Assembly: GCA_049999765.1 (NCBI GenBank)
Contig: JBNGIQ010009547.1
Coordinates: forward strand, 607,093 to 658,110
DNA from: Phaeoceros laevis
Taxonomy: Eukaryota; Anthocerotophyta; Anthocerotopsida; Notothyladales
Length of the DNA stretch: 51,018 nucleotides
Direction of reading: 5' to 3'
A model generated the notes under the pieces. The model worked only from the letters and a program-made list of their open reading frames with translations. It did not search any database and was not told the origin of the DNA. Position numbers and translations under genes: made by a program. This document shows positions 1 to 13,972 of this stretch, one piece after another. Positions within the stretch are counted from its first letter, which is position 1. Each line of letters begins with the position of its first letter.

Positions 1-130
1 GCATGGAGGGTTGGAGGGTTGAAGTACTTGAAGGACACGAGGAACAACTATGAGGACAATTTGGGGATGATCGTCCCCATAGAAAGTTCCTCGTGTCCTT
101 CAAGTACTCCAACCCTCCAACCCTCCATGC
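1..130. repeat. Long foldback (inverted repeat), 45-bp arms
   Basis: Bases 1-45 and 86-130 are reverse complements at 44 of 45 positions (mismatch at base 22), around a 40-base loop. The loop holds a second small near-palindrome (ggggatgatcgtcccc), so the whole segment could fold into one long hairpin. It lies at the window edge, so any longer arms cannot be seen. It could be a foldback/MITE-type element or a hairpin RNA precursor; the sequence does not decide. No coding sense was found. Confidence 0.85.
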
Positions 131-335
131 CTCCTTGCAATTGTCATCCTAGTCAACAAAAGTACTTTTAGACTCCTGATACTGACATCTATGTGTACTA
201 AAAGTCCCAAACGAAAATAGTACCTGCAAGGCCCACCAGTTGCCATCAAGTACCTATGACCAAGGGAACATGTGTACTTGCGTACATGTGCACGTGTCCA
301 ATCTTAAACTTTTTTATATGTTCGGATAGATCTCA

Positions 336-489
336 TTCACTGATTTCAAATATGTAATTTTTTATAATATTTAACTATGGCATCATCGTTTTACGAAGGG
401 CAAGAGACCAAATTCACTGATTTCAAATATGTAATTTTTTATAATATTTAACTATGGCATCATCGTTTTACGAAGGGCAAGAGACCAAA
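336..489. repeat. 77-bp tandem duplication running into an assembly gap
   Basis: Two identical 77-base units (336-412 and 413-489) lie head to tail and stop where the N run begins. The array may continue inside the gap, or the second copy may be an assembly product. The sequence is AT-rich and non-coding. Confidence 0.85.
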
Positions 490-490
490 T

Positions 491-590
491 NNNNNNNNNN
501 NNNNNNNNNNNNNNNNNNNNNNNNNNNNNNNNNNNNNNNNNNNNNNNNNNNNNNNNNNNNNNNNNNNNNNNNNNNNNNNNNNNNNNNNNN
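491..590. other. Assembly gap of 100 N
   Basis: Exactly 100 N, a conventional unknown-length placeholder. The open frame that crosses it is meaningless. Confidence 0.99.
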
Positions 591-1722
591 CTATTATAGC
601 CTGCAAGGACCCAATGGTGTCATTTTACATGTAATATGACATATGTTACCAGGGAAAATGAATATAAGCAAAATATAAACCCTAACCGGCTTACATGAAA
701 ATTCGGCCTCTTGGTAAAGTGTAAGTAATTACATATGTAATTCAATTATATGTAAATGTAAAATGTAGCAATAGTAGTAAGGAGCCGCACTATACCGATT
801 CCACGGGGGATCGAGCACGCCGTCATTTCCGTGACACACCAAGTATTACTACTCCACATGCCATCTATGACGGTTAAGCTATGTCATGTTAGTTACTCTT
901 CCTAGATTTATAATAATTATTGTAGAATGCTACCTCGTCTTCCTCTTTCTTCATTTCGTCCATCTTTTTTCATTTCGTCTACCTTCCTCTTCGCCGCATG
1001 AAGGAATTGCCCTAGGTCCTTGTGGTTTGGCTGTTGTAGAAATTGTTGAAGTGTTGGTCGTGTCCTGGAAACAAGCATGGAAATTTTTGTAAAATTTTTT
1101 GTTTAATTTTTGTAAAATGTAAAGCCCACACCCCCTGCCCTTGACAGCCTTGACTCCTAAAAACCCCTCTCCGGCAAGCGAAACAAATCGGATAGTTTTC
1201 CTACACGCGGCCCCGTCGAAGGGTTGCCGGAGCAGATTCTCAGGTGGTGGATTTCGCACTTCCAAGACGAAGGAGGTTTCTAGTGTACTGGGGCTCATGT
1301 ACTGCTGGATTGTTGGCCGTGTGTTTGCTGCAGCAGCGGGTTTTTTTCTGGGAGAGGAAGGCCTGGCAAAGATTTTACTGATAGGGCGTCGTATTTCAAG
1401 CTGTAGCAGCAGATCGGACTTGGTGCAGAGAACACATGCTGCAGCAGCCAGTGTTGATTCCCAGCCGATCCAATGGTTTTGGAAGCATGTAGCCGAAATC
1501 AGCTGGTGGATGGTTGGAAACTCTAGGCTCTGAATTCACAGTCTCGTGGACTGGTCGAGTATACGGAGAAGCAGTGGAGTTAGGGCTGTAAAGCTGCAAT
1601 TTTGTTTTACGTCTTCTATGGTGGTCAGGGCAGTCAGATTGCACATTTGTACTCTGTGGTCGGCTATAGAAGCACTACTGTGGCATTTGAAGCGTAGTAA
1701 CAACCTGAGCGATTAGTTAGCT
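591..1722. other. 5' flank of EXO84; no gene seen
   Basis: No convincing coding region. Bases about 768-850 resemble part of the dispersed repeat seen near 42590 and 50070 (shared phrase cgagcacgccg after a gattccac/gactccac motif). Bases about 1080-1122 hold a repeated aatttttgtaaaat. The stretch 1130-1722 is more balanced in composition and probably includes the EXO84 promoter and 5' UTR, but no TATA box can be singled out. Confidence 0.5.
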
Positions 1723-4700
1723 ATGGGGTCGCTGAAGCCTTCTGTGCGGTCGAGGCCCGGAGCTCCGTCGGGCCCGCTGATGTCCAACGGTTCCGCAGGG
1801 CTAGATGGTGTTCTGACGGAAGAGCTTTCGGTATTCGAGTCGGAATCATTTGATGCAAATGCCTACGTGCAATCGAAGTGCCAGTCAATGAGTGAAAAGG
1901 TAAGGTGATGGTTCTTCTGAACCTGTCGAAGCAGAATCCGAGGGTCCGCTTATCCGTTACTCCATGTTCTTTTCTTTCAGGGAATTCGGCGTCTCTGCTC
2001 CGAGCTGCTAGATTTGAAGAAGGCATCTGCTGAGGAGATGAGGAGGAGTGTCTATGCAAATTACTCGGCATTTATAAGGTAGTCGATGCGTCATAATGAG
2101 TGATGCCTAGCGTTGCGTTTCTGCAATGTCCCTGACTGAGGAATTTTTTGACTTGGTCTTCGCCCAGGACGTCCCAAGAAATCTCAGAATTGGAGGGTGA
2201 GCTTGTCGCCATGCGAAATCTTCTGTCCTCTCAGGCTGCTCTTATTCATGGCCTTGCAGAAGGGGGAATTCCATCGCTTCCAACTAGTGCTGGCAGTCAT
2301 GGTGAATGGGGAGGTTCTACGGATGACTCTGCACCAACCGACTTTGAGAGACGTGCAGAAGCTATTCCTGACTTATTGGATGTCCTTTTGGCTGAGAGGA
2401 AGGTAGATCAGGCACTAGCTACTCTCGATGAGGGCGAGAAGCTGGTCCTAGATGTTGCTGACTTTGACAAGGATGACCGAAGATCTCGAGCAGTAGCCAC
2501 ATTACGCTCTGCTCTGGCTGAGCGCAGAGCTAGGCTCTCAGAGCAGCTAGCTGAGGCTGCTCAGCAGCCATCTGTCCGAGGGTCTGAACTTCGTGGAGCA
2601 ATTGCAGCCTTGGACAGGCTTGGTGATGGGCCAAGAGCACATACATTGCTACTGAACTCACATCATGAACGCCTTCAACACAATATTCGAGCCCTAAGAC
2701 CTACTGGCACTTCGTACGGAGGAGCATACACTGCAGCACTATCACAGATGGTATTTTCTGCCATTGCTCAGGCAGCAAGGGATTCTGTAGCAGTCTTTGG
2801 CGAGCAGCCTGATTATGCATCTGAGCTTGTTTTGTGGGCTCGAAACGAGACAGAAAATTTTGCAATGTTGGTGAAGAAGCATGTTCTGTCTTCATCAGCA
2901 GCGGCAGGTGGGCTGCGTGCAGCTGCAGAGTGCGTGCAGATTGCCCTAGGTCACTGTGCATTGTTGGAAGACCAGGGATTAGCGTTGTGCCCTGTCTTAT
3001 CGAAGCTTGTGCGTCCCAGTGTCGAACAGGCATTAGAAGCTAACCTCAAGCGGATAGAGGAAAGTGTTGCTGCACTTGCAGCTGCAGATGACTGGTCACT
3101 TACTCTTGCCCCAACTACTGGACGTGGTACTGCCAGAGCTGGGTCATCTGTCGGATCTGTGGCCAATTTGAAGCTCTCCAGTAGTGCACATAGGTTCAAC
3201 ACCATGGTTCAGGTGACTATCTGTTGTCCCTCTTTTGATGTCGTGACATCTCTGGAAGGCATTTGCCTATTTTTCAGAGGCATCCAATTGGATCTGCTTG
3301 GGTGGCAGTACTTACTGTGATCATCAACTTGTACAGGACTTTTTAGAGGATGTAGCTCCATTGATAAGTATGCAGCTTGGGGGACCCACTCTGGATGGCT
3401 TGGCACACTTGTTTGAGACATATGTTGGCATGCTCAAGAAAGCTGTTCCAGTGGCAGCTGAAGATGAGGAAGGAGTAGAAAATGAGGACCTGGACAGTAG
3501 AAATGTTAGAATTGCAGAAGCTGAGCACCAGCAGGTAGCTCTTTTGGGAAATGCCTCAGCTCTTGCCGATGAGCTTTTACCACGCGCCGCACTCAAGCTT
3601 GCACCTGGATATCAACCTGGTAGGGACGAGTCGCGACCTCGGAGGGCGTCAGAAAGGCAAGGAAGTGGTATTACTGCAAGACTGCCAGAGCAGAAGGACT
3701 GGAGGCGAAGACTGCAACGAGCTGTAGATAACCTTCGAGATTATTATTGTAGGCAGCAGTTTGTTGAATTGATCTTCTATTCAGAGGACCCTGATGCACA
3801 GCTAGTTGCAGAGACATATACAAGTTTGGATGCAAATGGTGGCGATGCTGACTGGGCCAATGACCCCATGCCATCAAAACCTTTCCAGGTTCTACACTTG
3901 CTTGTGCCATGTCTGAGATCAAGAAGTTCTTTTGTCTCATTGCAGTGAGCCCCAGCAAGACTAAAATATGGATTTGGATCTGTGCAGGCTTTGTTTGCCA
4001 AATTGACTTCGTTAGCACAAAGTGCTTCAGAGGTTCTTGCTGGACGGGATCGCGTGGTAACTCTTCTCCTAATGCGACTGCTGGAGACCGTTGTCATATG
4101 GCTCTCAGACGACCAAGAGTTTTGGGATGCTATTGAGGAGGGACCAAGAGGGTTGGGTCCTATTGGCCTGCAGCAAGTAAGCAACTGTTCTGCTTTCGTG
4201 TGTTGGAGATTATCTGTTACAATAAGATAGAGATCTTCAAGCTAGCACAAACATGATTCAGCATGGAGACAAGTGAATTTATCGAATGCAGTCTGTCCGC
4301 TTGTTTGAGTTCTCTTTGCTTGTGTGAAGTTCCAATTGACTTAGCACTTGCCTTTGGGGGTTGTAGTTTGTGCTGGACATGCAGTTTGTGATCCAAGTGG
4401 CATCTCATGGGCGGTACTCCTCACGGCACATGCGGCAAGTCGTTTCTGACATTATATCTCGTGCGGTGAATGCATTTGCTACAACTGGAATGGATCCGAA
4501 TAGGTAAGGTTAACACAAGTATTAACTGCATGGTTCTTGTACATCATATTGCTCAAGATCTGACCCTGGGTTGACTCTCACGTCTTCAATGCAGTGTCCT
4601 ACCAGAGGATGATTGGTTCCAAATCACTGCAGACGAAGCCCTAAACCGGCTTCTTGCTGGCCGACCAGCCAGTGCACTGCAACGCGATCCGTCCAGCCCA

Positions 4701-4748
4701 ACGGCTTCCATCTCTGCTCAATCAGTTTCCTCCATGCGGAGCGAGTAA
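1723..4748 (+). CDS. EXO84B: Exocyst complex subunit EXO84 (EXO84B-like)
   Basis: Plant EXO84 is a subunit of the octameric exocyst, which tethers secretory vesicles to the plasma membrane and acts in polar growth and cytokinesis. Seven exons join in frame: 1723-1899, 1981-2078, 2168-3212, 3337-3888, 3988-4176, 4367-4503, 4595-4748, giving 783 residues, close to the Arabidopsis protein. All introns are GT-AG, 81-190 nt. The N-terminal part is the family signature (FDANAYVQSKCQ, then SAEEMRRSVYANYSAFIRTS, then ISELEGEL with a LLSSQAALIHGLA coiled segment). The middle has DFLEDVAPLISMQLGGPTLD. The C-terminal helical region includes FVLDMQFVIQVASHGRYSSR. The ATG is the first in frame with the conserved N terminus. 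The three plant paralogues (A, B, C) are hard to separate; B is the closest match I recall. Confidence 0.93.
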
Positions 4749-5389
4749 CTGTCCACCTTAGTCAAAATGGGACAAGTTGTCTGATGCATGGGTGCAAAGG
4801 CTGGCTGAGCCAGATTTGAATCAAGTGTTGTGTATGGAGAGAACCAGTTGATGATTTTGTGACATCAAAAACTAAGCTTCCATGTCTAGGTTAGGTGACA
4901 CGTTATGGCTTTCTTGCTGCTATACTGAGCTGGCCGCAGCGATCCCTTGGATGGTAGACTTGCTGCCTAGTGACAAGGGGAAACGTTTTCCGTCCAACAT
5001 ACTGGTGCTAGTGGCTTCTGACATTGCCATCAACTCGCCAGGTAAGCGTGCACAGTTCTATCTGAAAGCAAGTTAGCGTCGAGTCTCAATATACGGTGAA
5101 ATGACAATTGGTTTCCTGTGCAGCCAGGAAAGAATTGTCAGCTACTGTAACAAAATTATGCCTTGAACTATTTCGTTGAGGTAGAGTGCCGACAGGGAAC
5201 TCAACATTTCTTTGAGTGCTCCAAACTGCAGCACAGTTCTGGTAGACAAAAACCCTTCAAAATTTCAGAAGCAAAGGTAGTACACCTAACAGTGCAGGAT
5301 CCTCGAGCTTCTCTAGGAGTATTCCCATTTTACAGCTTCATTGTCCGTCCAAATGCAAAAAGTCTTTCATGGTTTCATTCTACAATTGT
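4749..5389. other. EXO84 3' flank; no gene seen
   Basis: Probably the EXO84 3' UTR, then non-coding sequence. The short open frames here lack family resemblance and have no splice partners. Confidence 0.5.
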
Positions 5390-5850
5390 TACTGGATTCC
5401 CAACTTCCCAATTGTGTGTTTGTTTATTGCTTAACATCCTAAGTGGGCTATCTGCTCCTCCAGCGGGGACTCTGCTCCATGATTTTCGCCTTTTAGCACG
5501 TCAGTGACTCGGAAGGAGACTGTTGACTTTGCTTGTTCTTGTATTTGTTGCATGGGTCCAAAACTGAACTTGCATATTTCCCTTCTATGCGAATTCCCAA
5601 CTTCCCAAGTGGGCAATCTGCTCCTCCTTCGGACCTTCGGAGACTCTGCTCCATGGTTTTTGCCTTGGATCGTCAGTGACTCGGAAGGATACTGTAGACT
5701 TGTTCTCGTATTTGTTGCATGGGTCCGAAACTGAAATTGCATCTCCCTTCATTGCGAATTCCCAACTTCACAAGTGGGCTGCTCCTCCTACAGAGACTCT
5801 GCTCCATGGTTTTCGCCTTCGCACGTCAGTGACTCGGAAGCAGGGCTCGC
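5390..5850. repeat. Degenerate tandem repeat, units of about 165-197 bp
   Basis: Three diverged units begin near 5401, 5598 and 5763. Each contains caacttccca/caacttcaca, aagtgggc, tgctcctcc, ctctgctccatg and gtcagtgactcggaag. A fourth partial unit matching the ...tttgttgca...aaactgaa...catctcccttcattgcga section lies near 7095-7160, beyond the hAT remnant. The open frames here are products of the repeat. Confidence 0.8.
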
Positions 5851-6519
5851 CGAAAACCGGCCGCACTAGTATAATGACTTGATAGGTTGACGGGTTGGGG
5901 AGAAAACCTCGGGTTGCTAGGAAGTAAGAAACCGTTAGTAACTCCATGTTGTCGGATTTCCTATGGTTCAGGACAGGAAAAACTTGCCGGATAGACTTTG
6001 AAAGTTTGAAATCTCCTGAAATTATTATACATGTAAATTAGTCTGAACATAGGTCTTAGTATAGGTATAGTGTAGGTAAGTCTAGATACTAGTACTTATA
6101 CAAACTTCTAATACTAGTACTTATAGATACGAGTATAAATATTAGTATGTTTAGTATTGAATACAAATATTAATAGTAATTGTACCATTACCTAAAAGAC
6201 ATAAGAACAACCATTCCCTAGTTTCAAACTCTTTGCGGTTTGCTGCGTAGCAGAAATTGTTTGAAAAGGCGGGCAATGTGAAGCACAAAGCCTAGGATGG
6301 AAAAAGCAAAGGTCGTAAAAAGATGGGATGACACAAGTGCCATTAATCGAGGGACTCTGTTTGACATACTTGGATTTACGCGAATGACTATAGTACTTGT
6401 TGGTGGGACATCAAATTAAGCTCTTGCGGAAAGGTAATTAATAGGGTATTTCTAAATGTTGTTGAAATACCCTAAATGTTGTTGATGCTGATTGGTTAGA
6501 AAAGAGTTTAAGTTTTTTA
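5851..6519. other. AT-rich non-coding sequence, likely transposon debris
   Basis: Holds AT-rich direct repeats (tactagtacttata at about 6090 and 6112) and no recognisable gene. Part of 6290-6520 may belong to the adjacent hAT relic, but I cannot align it to any domain. Confidence 0.4.
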
Positions 6520-6870
6520 AAGTTGAACTTAGAATCGGTTGGAAGGGACAAAGTCTTGCACACACCACCAACAATTGTTGGTGATGTCCAAGAGTGGAGG
6601 ATGAAACTTCCTAATTTGTATATACTTGCTTCTATAGCGCGAATACAATGTACTAACACTGCAGCGTGTGAAAGAGGCTTCTCTAAACAAAATAAGATCA
6701 AAGATCACTTTAGATTCTCTAAACAAAATAAGATCAAAGATCACTTTAGAAACTCTCTGAAGGACACAAGCTTGGATGCACTTATGTGAGTTTCAATTGA
6801 AGGTCCATCCAATATGAAAGAGTTTCAATTGAAGGTCCATCCAATATGAAGGATTATGATGTCACGGAAG
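6520..6870 (+). mobile_element. hAT transposase remnant (C-terminal dimerisation region), broken
   Basis: The translated segment with IARIQCTNTAACERGFSK, NKIKDHFR, NSLKDTSLDALM and then VSIEGP follows the pattern of the hAT C-terminal dimerisation region (typically a TAxxERxFS core, then RxxL, then LxxLMRIxIEGP). It is not functional: the arginine before VSIEGP is a TGA stop (about 6787), and a 36-base unit (6679-6714, repeated 6715-6750) duplicates 12 residues. A 33-base unit is duplicated at about 6787-6853. No N-terminal zinc finger or catalytic region is visible, so only the gene end survives. Confidence 0.7.
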
Positions 6871-7613
6871 CCATAAGCATATGGAAGGAAAGTGCAATGG
6901 AAGGAAAGTGCAAAGACCCGAAGACACATCTACTCTAAGTAGAGACTAATGGATTTTTTAGGGGTAGATTTTATTAAAGGATTTGGTCATAACATTATGG
7001 GTTGTGAACTTTTAAAAAAATAGAAAAACTTCTATGTTTTTTAGGGGTAGGTTTTTTCATTTTATGTCAAAAAATTTTAGGTGAGCCCTTTGTGGAAGGA
7101 TACAGTACTTATTTGTTGCAAGCGCCCAAAACTGAAATTACATATCTCCCTTCATTGCGACATGTGTTCCGTGCTTACTAACCTCCATGTCCGTAATGTT
7201 GGTGTTACCACGTGGAATATTGTAGGGTCAAAATCAGGTCCCTGGAAGTTCTGGGAGCTGGAAATTGCGGCCTGGAAGTTCGATGAAGCAACGGACTAAA
7301 CAAACTTCGACGAAGCGACAACTTGAGGTATCGGATAGGTCAAACGGTGCCCCCGGAAGAATAATGGGGCACTCCGATCTGCCCGAACTTTGATTCCACC
7401 AGCAGCTATCCGCAATTTCTGACGCAACTTCTGAAGTAGGTCCCTTCCTTCCAGCCATGATTGTCGTCCAAGAGAGTGACTCTGCCCTCCAAGGGCATTG
7501 ATACTCCCAAGACATTAGTCACACTAAGTTTAAAATTCCTCAGGTTCTTCTAGGTGTCTAACAACTGACCACAATCAGGCAGCCAAAAATTTCGCACAAG
7601 AACTCAAAACGTG
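6871..7613. other. Repeat debris and 3' flank of the caprin-like gene
   Basis: Contains a short duplicated ggaaggaaagtgcaa (about 6884-6913), a partial copy of the 5390-5850 repeat (about 7095-7160) and then unique sequence that probably includes the 3' UTR of the minus-strand gene ending at 7614. No gene seen. Confidence 0.5.
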
Positions 7614-9946
7614 TCAGGTAGAAGCCTCCGCAGCAACTGGAGGGGCCTGTGCAGGGGGAGGGCCATTGACATGCCCGTTGTACACAGAACCCCTACCACC
7701 TCGACCACCTCTACCACCAAAATGATTCCTGTTGTGGTAGTTCCCCTGTTCATAGTAGCCACCTCGACCACCATTTGGATACCCACCTCGGCCACCTCTC
7801 CCACCACGACCATTAGGATACCCTCTGCCACCTCCTCCCATCCCATAGCCTCCCGGTCCACCATGGCGTCCACCTCGGGGAGCACCCTGCTGATACCCCC
7901 CACCATTCCTTGGCCCACCGGGATGCTGCTGCAGTTTGAGGGGTTGCTGAGGTGGGGGCGGCTGCAAGAGTTGCGCCTGATCTTGGTCTAATGACGTGTC
8001 GGGATTGATAGCTGATTGACTTCCATCCTCATGGCTGCCAAACTGTAACACAGGAACTCCAACCAGCAGCAAGGAAAGAGCTGGTCAGTCATGAACAATA
8101 CTGCCATCACACAGGTCCAGGCAGTTCAGATAAAATTAGGCACCAGATCACCTCTGGGTCCATGTCACACTAAGGGAAAGCATAGCACGTGACCCAAGTA
8201 CGCCATCTAACAGATGGCAACCACACAAACCACGATAGCAGATGCCAGCTTCCTCGAAATCCAGGACATATCACCAGAGGTCTTACTACTAAGCTCCAAC
8301 ACCAGCCTCAGCCAACCCCAGAGGGACAATCATCTATATAAACCTTGGTAAAGCCAGACCTGAGGAATGTCCACTGCAATCGCCTGATTGTCAGGGGCAT
8401 AAGGACCGTTTGCAGGTATGACATGGCCAACAGGTAAGCCGTTGGCACCGGCTAATTGAGGTGGGGCAACAAAATCCGCCCTGGTTTGGTAATATTGCTG
8501 CTGGGAGACCGGCTGATCCTGAGAATAGGAAGCGTCAGTATGTAACTCCAATATGAAACAGAAACAAACTAGCACAACTCGGTGTGTAGGAAACATTCAC
8601 CTGATGTCCGAAGTAGCCCGAGCCCTCCTCCACATCACCAATGCTGCCAACAGAGCCTTCATGTACCAACACCTTTGAGACGTATTGCACAGCAGCAGTG
8701 GCGGCGGCAGCAGCCGTTTGCTGACTTACTGTCTGCAACTCCGGAGTCATAGTGAAGTACTCAGACGACAGTATCCTGTTCAGTCGATCCCTTAGCCGCG
8801 AGTCTGGAAGCAGAGTTAAGCAGAATACACACTAAAACCACAGACCTAGCCTCACATAGTCATGCTACATTCCGACTGGTGGTCAGCACTACTCAGTTCT
8901 CCCAAGCCAATTGCTACTCGTAAATGCCGCAACCCACAACCAATCCCGGTCTCAAAGCACCTCCATTAGCACATGCACTGTTCCTACTCTACAGAAAGTA
9001 ACAAGAGGATACAAGAGATATCCAGGTTGTCCTGGATGACATCATCGGAACAATCCAGCCACTGCCGGGCATGCTGGATGCACCGCTGAAGGGCATCCTT
9101 GTGCGACAGGGTCACATTCGGGGGCCGAGACACCAGCATTGAGCCAAAGAGAGACAGAGCATCCAAGTCCTTCTCCAGTAACGGCGAGGTGGCGTCGTCG
9201 GTCACGAAATCGTACGAGAGGCAGGAGCTCCTCTCGTGAAGTTTGGTCCAAACGAAGGACGGCGCCTCCCCTTGCGAGCGCACATCAAACAGCTGTGCGA
9301 AGTAGAGCAGCTTGAGGAGGTCAGCGAGCTCTCCATCGGACACCCCGTCCTTGAAGGAGGCGCCATCTTTCAGTTGCTCTTGTGACTGGTAGTCCTGGAG
9401 CCCGCTCTCCTCGGCGGCCAGCACCCCTTCCTCGTACTCCCGCACCACCACTTCATCCCTAGGCGATGAGACCGCCTGGTCGTTGCCGCCGTCCCCGGCA
9501 GTCTCGTCAGCAATAGCGTCAGCTTGCTCCGGGTCGGCCTCCCTGGAATTGCCATCAAAAGCAGCCACCTCCTTCTTGCTCTCCAGCGCCGTCTCTTCTT
9601 TCTCGTCTCCTACGCTCTCTTCCTCCTCCCGCCTCTGCAGCGTGGCAGTCATCAACTCTCGCTCCCGCTCCGCCACTTCCTCCCGGACAGCAACCTGTAG
9701 CGGCTGGCGCAGCTTCTCGTACTCGTCGATGAGCGCCGCAATGGCAATCTTGGTCTTGAGCACCTCCTCCTGCTCCTTGTTCACGGGCTTGCCGGCTTTC
9801 TTCTGCTCTTCGATCTGCAGAATGCGGTTGTACTTCTTGCGCAGCGCCCGCAGCCGCTTGCTCATCATGGTGAGGACGGGGCCATCCTTGGGGCCCCCGG
9901 CGTTGGCGTAGCCCTCATCGGCGTGAACCACTTCCTCCCCCGCCAT
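7614..9946 (-). CDS. Caprin-like protein: N-terminal coiled coil, C-terminal RGG repeats
   Basis: Four exons, reading on the minus strand: 9946-9013, 8803-8601, 8518-8360, 8042-7614, giving 574 residues. Residues about 20-100 (SKRLRALRKKYNRILQIEE through VNKEQEEVL and IDEYEKLRQPL) look like the conserved coiled dimerisation region of caprin-type RNA-binding proteins. A long acidic stretch follows, then a helical part (RLRDRLNRILSSEYF). The end is Q/P-rich and then glycine/arginine-rich with many GGRGGRGG and YPNGRGG boxes, typical of RNA-binding condensate proteins. By analogy the role is cytoplasmic mRNP regulation; that is inference. The start at 9946 (MAGEE) is the only ATG; an in-frame GTG nine bases upstream is not a plausible start. 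I do not know a standard plant symbol. Confidence 0.8.
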
Positions 9947-11448
9947 TGCGCACACCTACCCTAACACCACCCGCCTGCCACACCACACCACCCAACCCCT
10001 CACCACACCGCAATCTCCTGCTACCCGTTCTGCTCTGGCCCGGCCTGGCCCTGCCTCGCCCGCTCTCACTACGCTACCTGCGCCCGCTCTCACTTTGCAA
10101 CAGCAGGTGAAGAGACGGCCCTTGCCCAACCCTTGCCGGCGGCATCAGAAATTTATGGCAGAGGCAGCGCGGAGCGTGAGCCGGCGAGCGAGGACGAGCT
10201 CTCTAAGACCTGCCTCTGCCTGGCTTCCTCGCGCCGGGGCCAACAGGGTCCTTTTAGGTACCCCTTCGACTAAAAACGCACCAGACCTAGTCTAGATATC
10301 CACCGAGGCTAGCTTTCGGCGCTCTGCCCTGTCCACCTGTGTTTGTATGAATTGCCGCTTATGCCGAATGAAGACGAGTCACACAGCCCCATCCGACGGC
10401 GCAGAGGCATATGAGAGGTTTTCGCCGGTTAACGGCCGTAGATGAGGACCAGCTGGATAGGATGGGCCCGGGGTGTTACATCCCTCGTCTAAGAGCGTTT
10501 GTCGCAAGTTAGGGCGGAGCCTTTAGGGATTGATCCCGCAGTTACCTAACTTGGCTTGGCACCAAGCCAAACCCAAACGAGGGTACAGGAACACAACCAG
10601 ATGTGCATTAGGGCAACGGATGCTGGGACGCGACGTACCTATCACCAGCGCATCTAGCCAGCGGTGAGCAAACGCATGCCTTATCAGGGACTACTTTAGG
10701 CTACGTATATAATGGCCCTATCCCCCCCGGACCAGTTTGCTTGGAGATTTCGCCTGGAAAAATCTCTGGTTCGGATCCGTGGATTTGGAAAGTGGGTGCA
10801 AGAGCTTAGTGGCGGTTGTTGTAAGATTGATAGCCCATTCGTGACTGCCCATTTTACACAAGTTCACTCAAAACCAATGTACACAACCTAGTTCCCGACT
10901 TTCCCTGGTGACCGACTACCTAGAAGTCAAGAGCACGCCAACTAAAGCCATTCGTCTTGTTCACCATCGCCTATCAGCGGGAGTGTCATGGCGCGGTTAT
11001 CAGACATTGAATCGACCCCGTACAGTCCGCCTGAACAACCACCAATGATCACGGTATCTTAACCACGTCAGATGGGTGAAAAGGTTGCACAAGCTAAGTA
11101 GGGTATGTCGTGCAGTAAACACAATTTGACAGTCACACCATTTCGTAATGAGTAAAGATCCCACGTTGACAGGTAAAGAAGATACGCGCTGGGTACACTG
11201 GAGGCCAGTTCCCCCCCGGACCGCTTCTGGAAACAGGAGTCGCAAGTCAGCCTTCCGTCAACAAGCTGTGACCACAACGGCATTTGGGTTCAGTTCCCAT
11301 CTACCTTTGCGTCCACAAGAAACGAGTACACATCTAGACTTCGTAACAGCAAAACAAGTTTGAGAGAAATGTATGGGCACGTATTTAACACCAAGCTAGA
11401 CATACTGAACATATCGTGGGGGCGATCACCTTTCAATAGAATTGCAGT
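9947..11448. other. Intergenic: promoter of caprin-like gene and 3' flank of gamma-tubulin
   Basis: Both flanking genes are on the minus strand. Bases 9950-10100 are C-rich with repeated cccgctctcact and fit the 5' UTR/promoter of the gene ending at 9946. The rest (10300-11448) shows no open frame with recognisable content and no clear repeat. Confidence 0.5.

Positions 11449-13972
<2,524 letters not shown>

Noticed and set aside
951-1298. 115-codon minus-strand frame upstream of EXO84
   Set aside because: No recognisable domain and no splice partners; overlaps another frame on the plus strand. Likely chance.
6438-6744. Minus-strand frames over the hAT remnant
   Set aside because: Only the plus-strand frame shows the hAT pattern.
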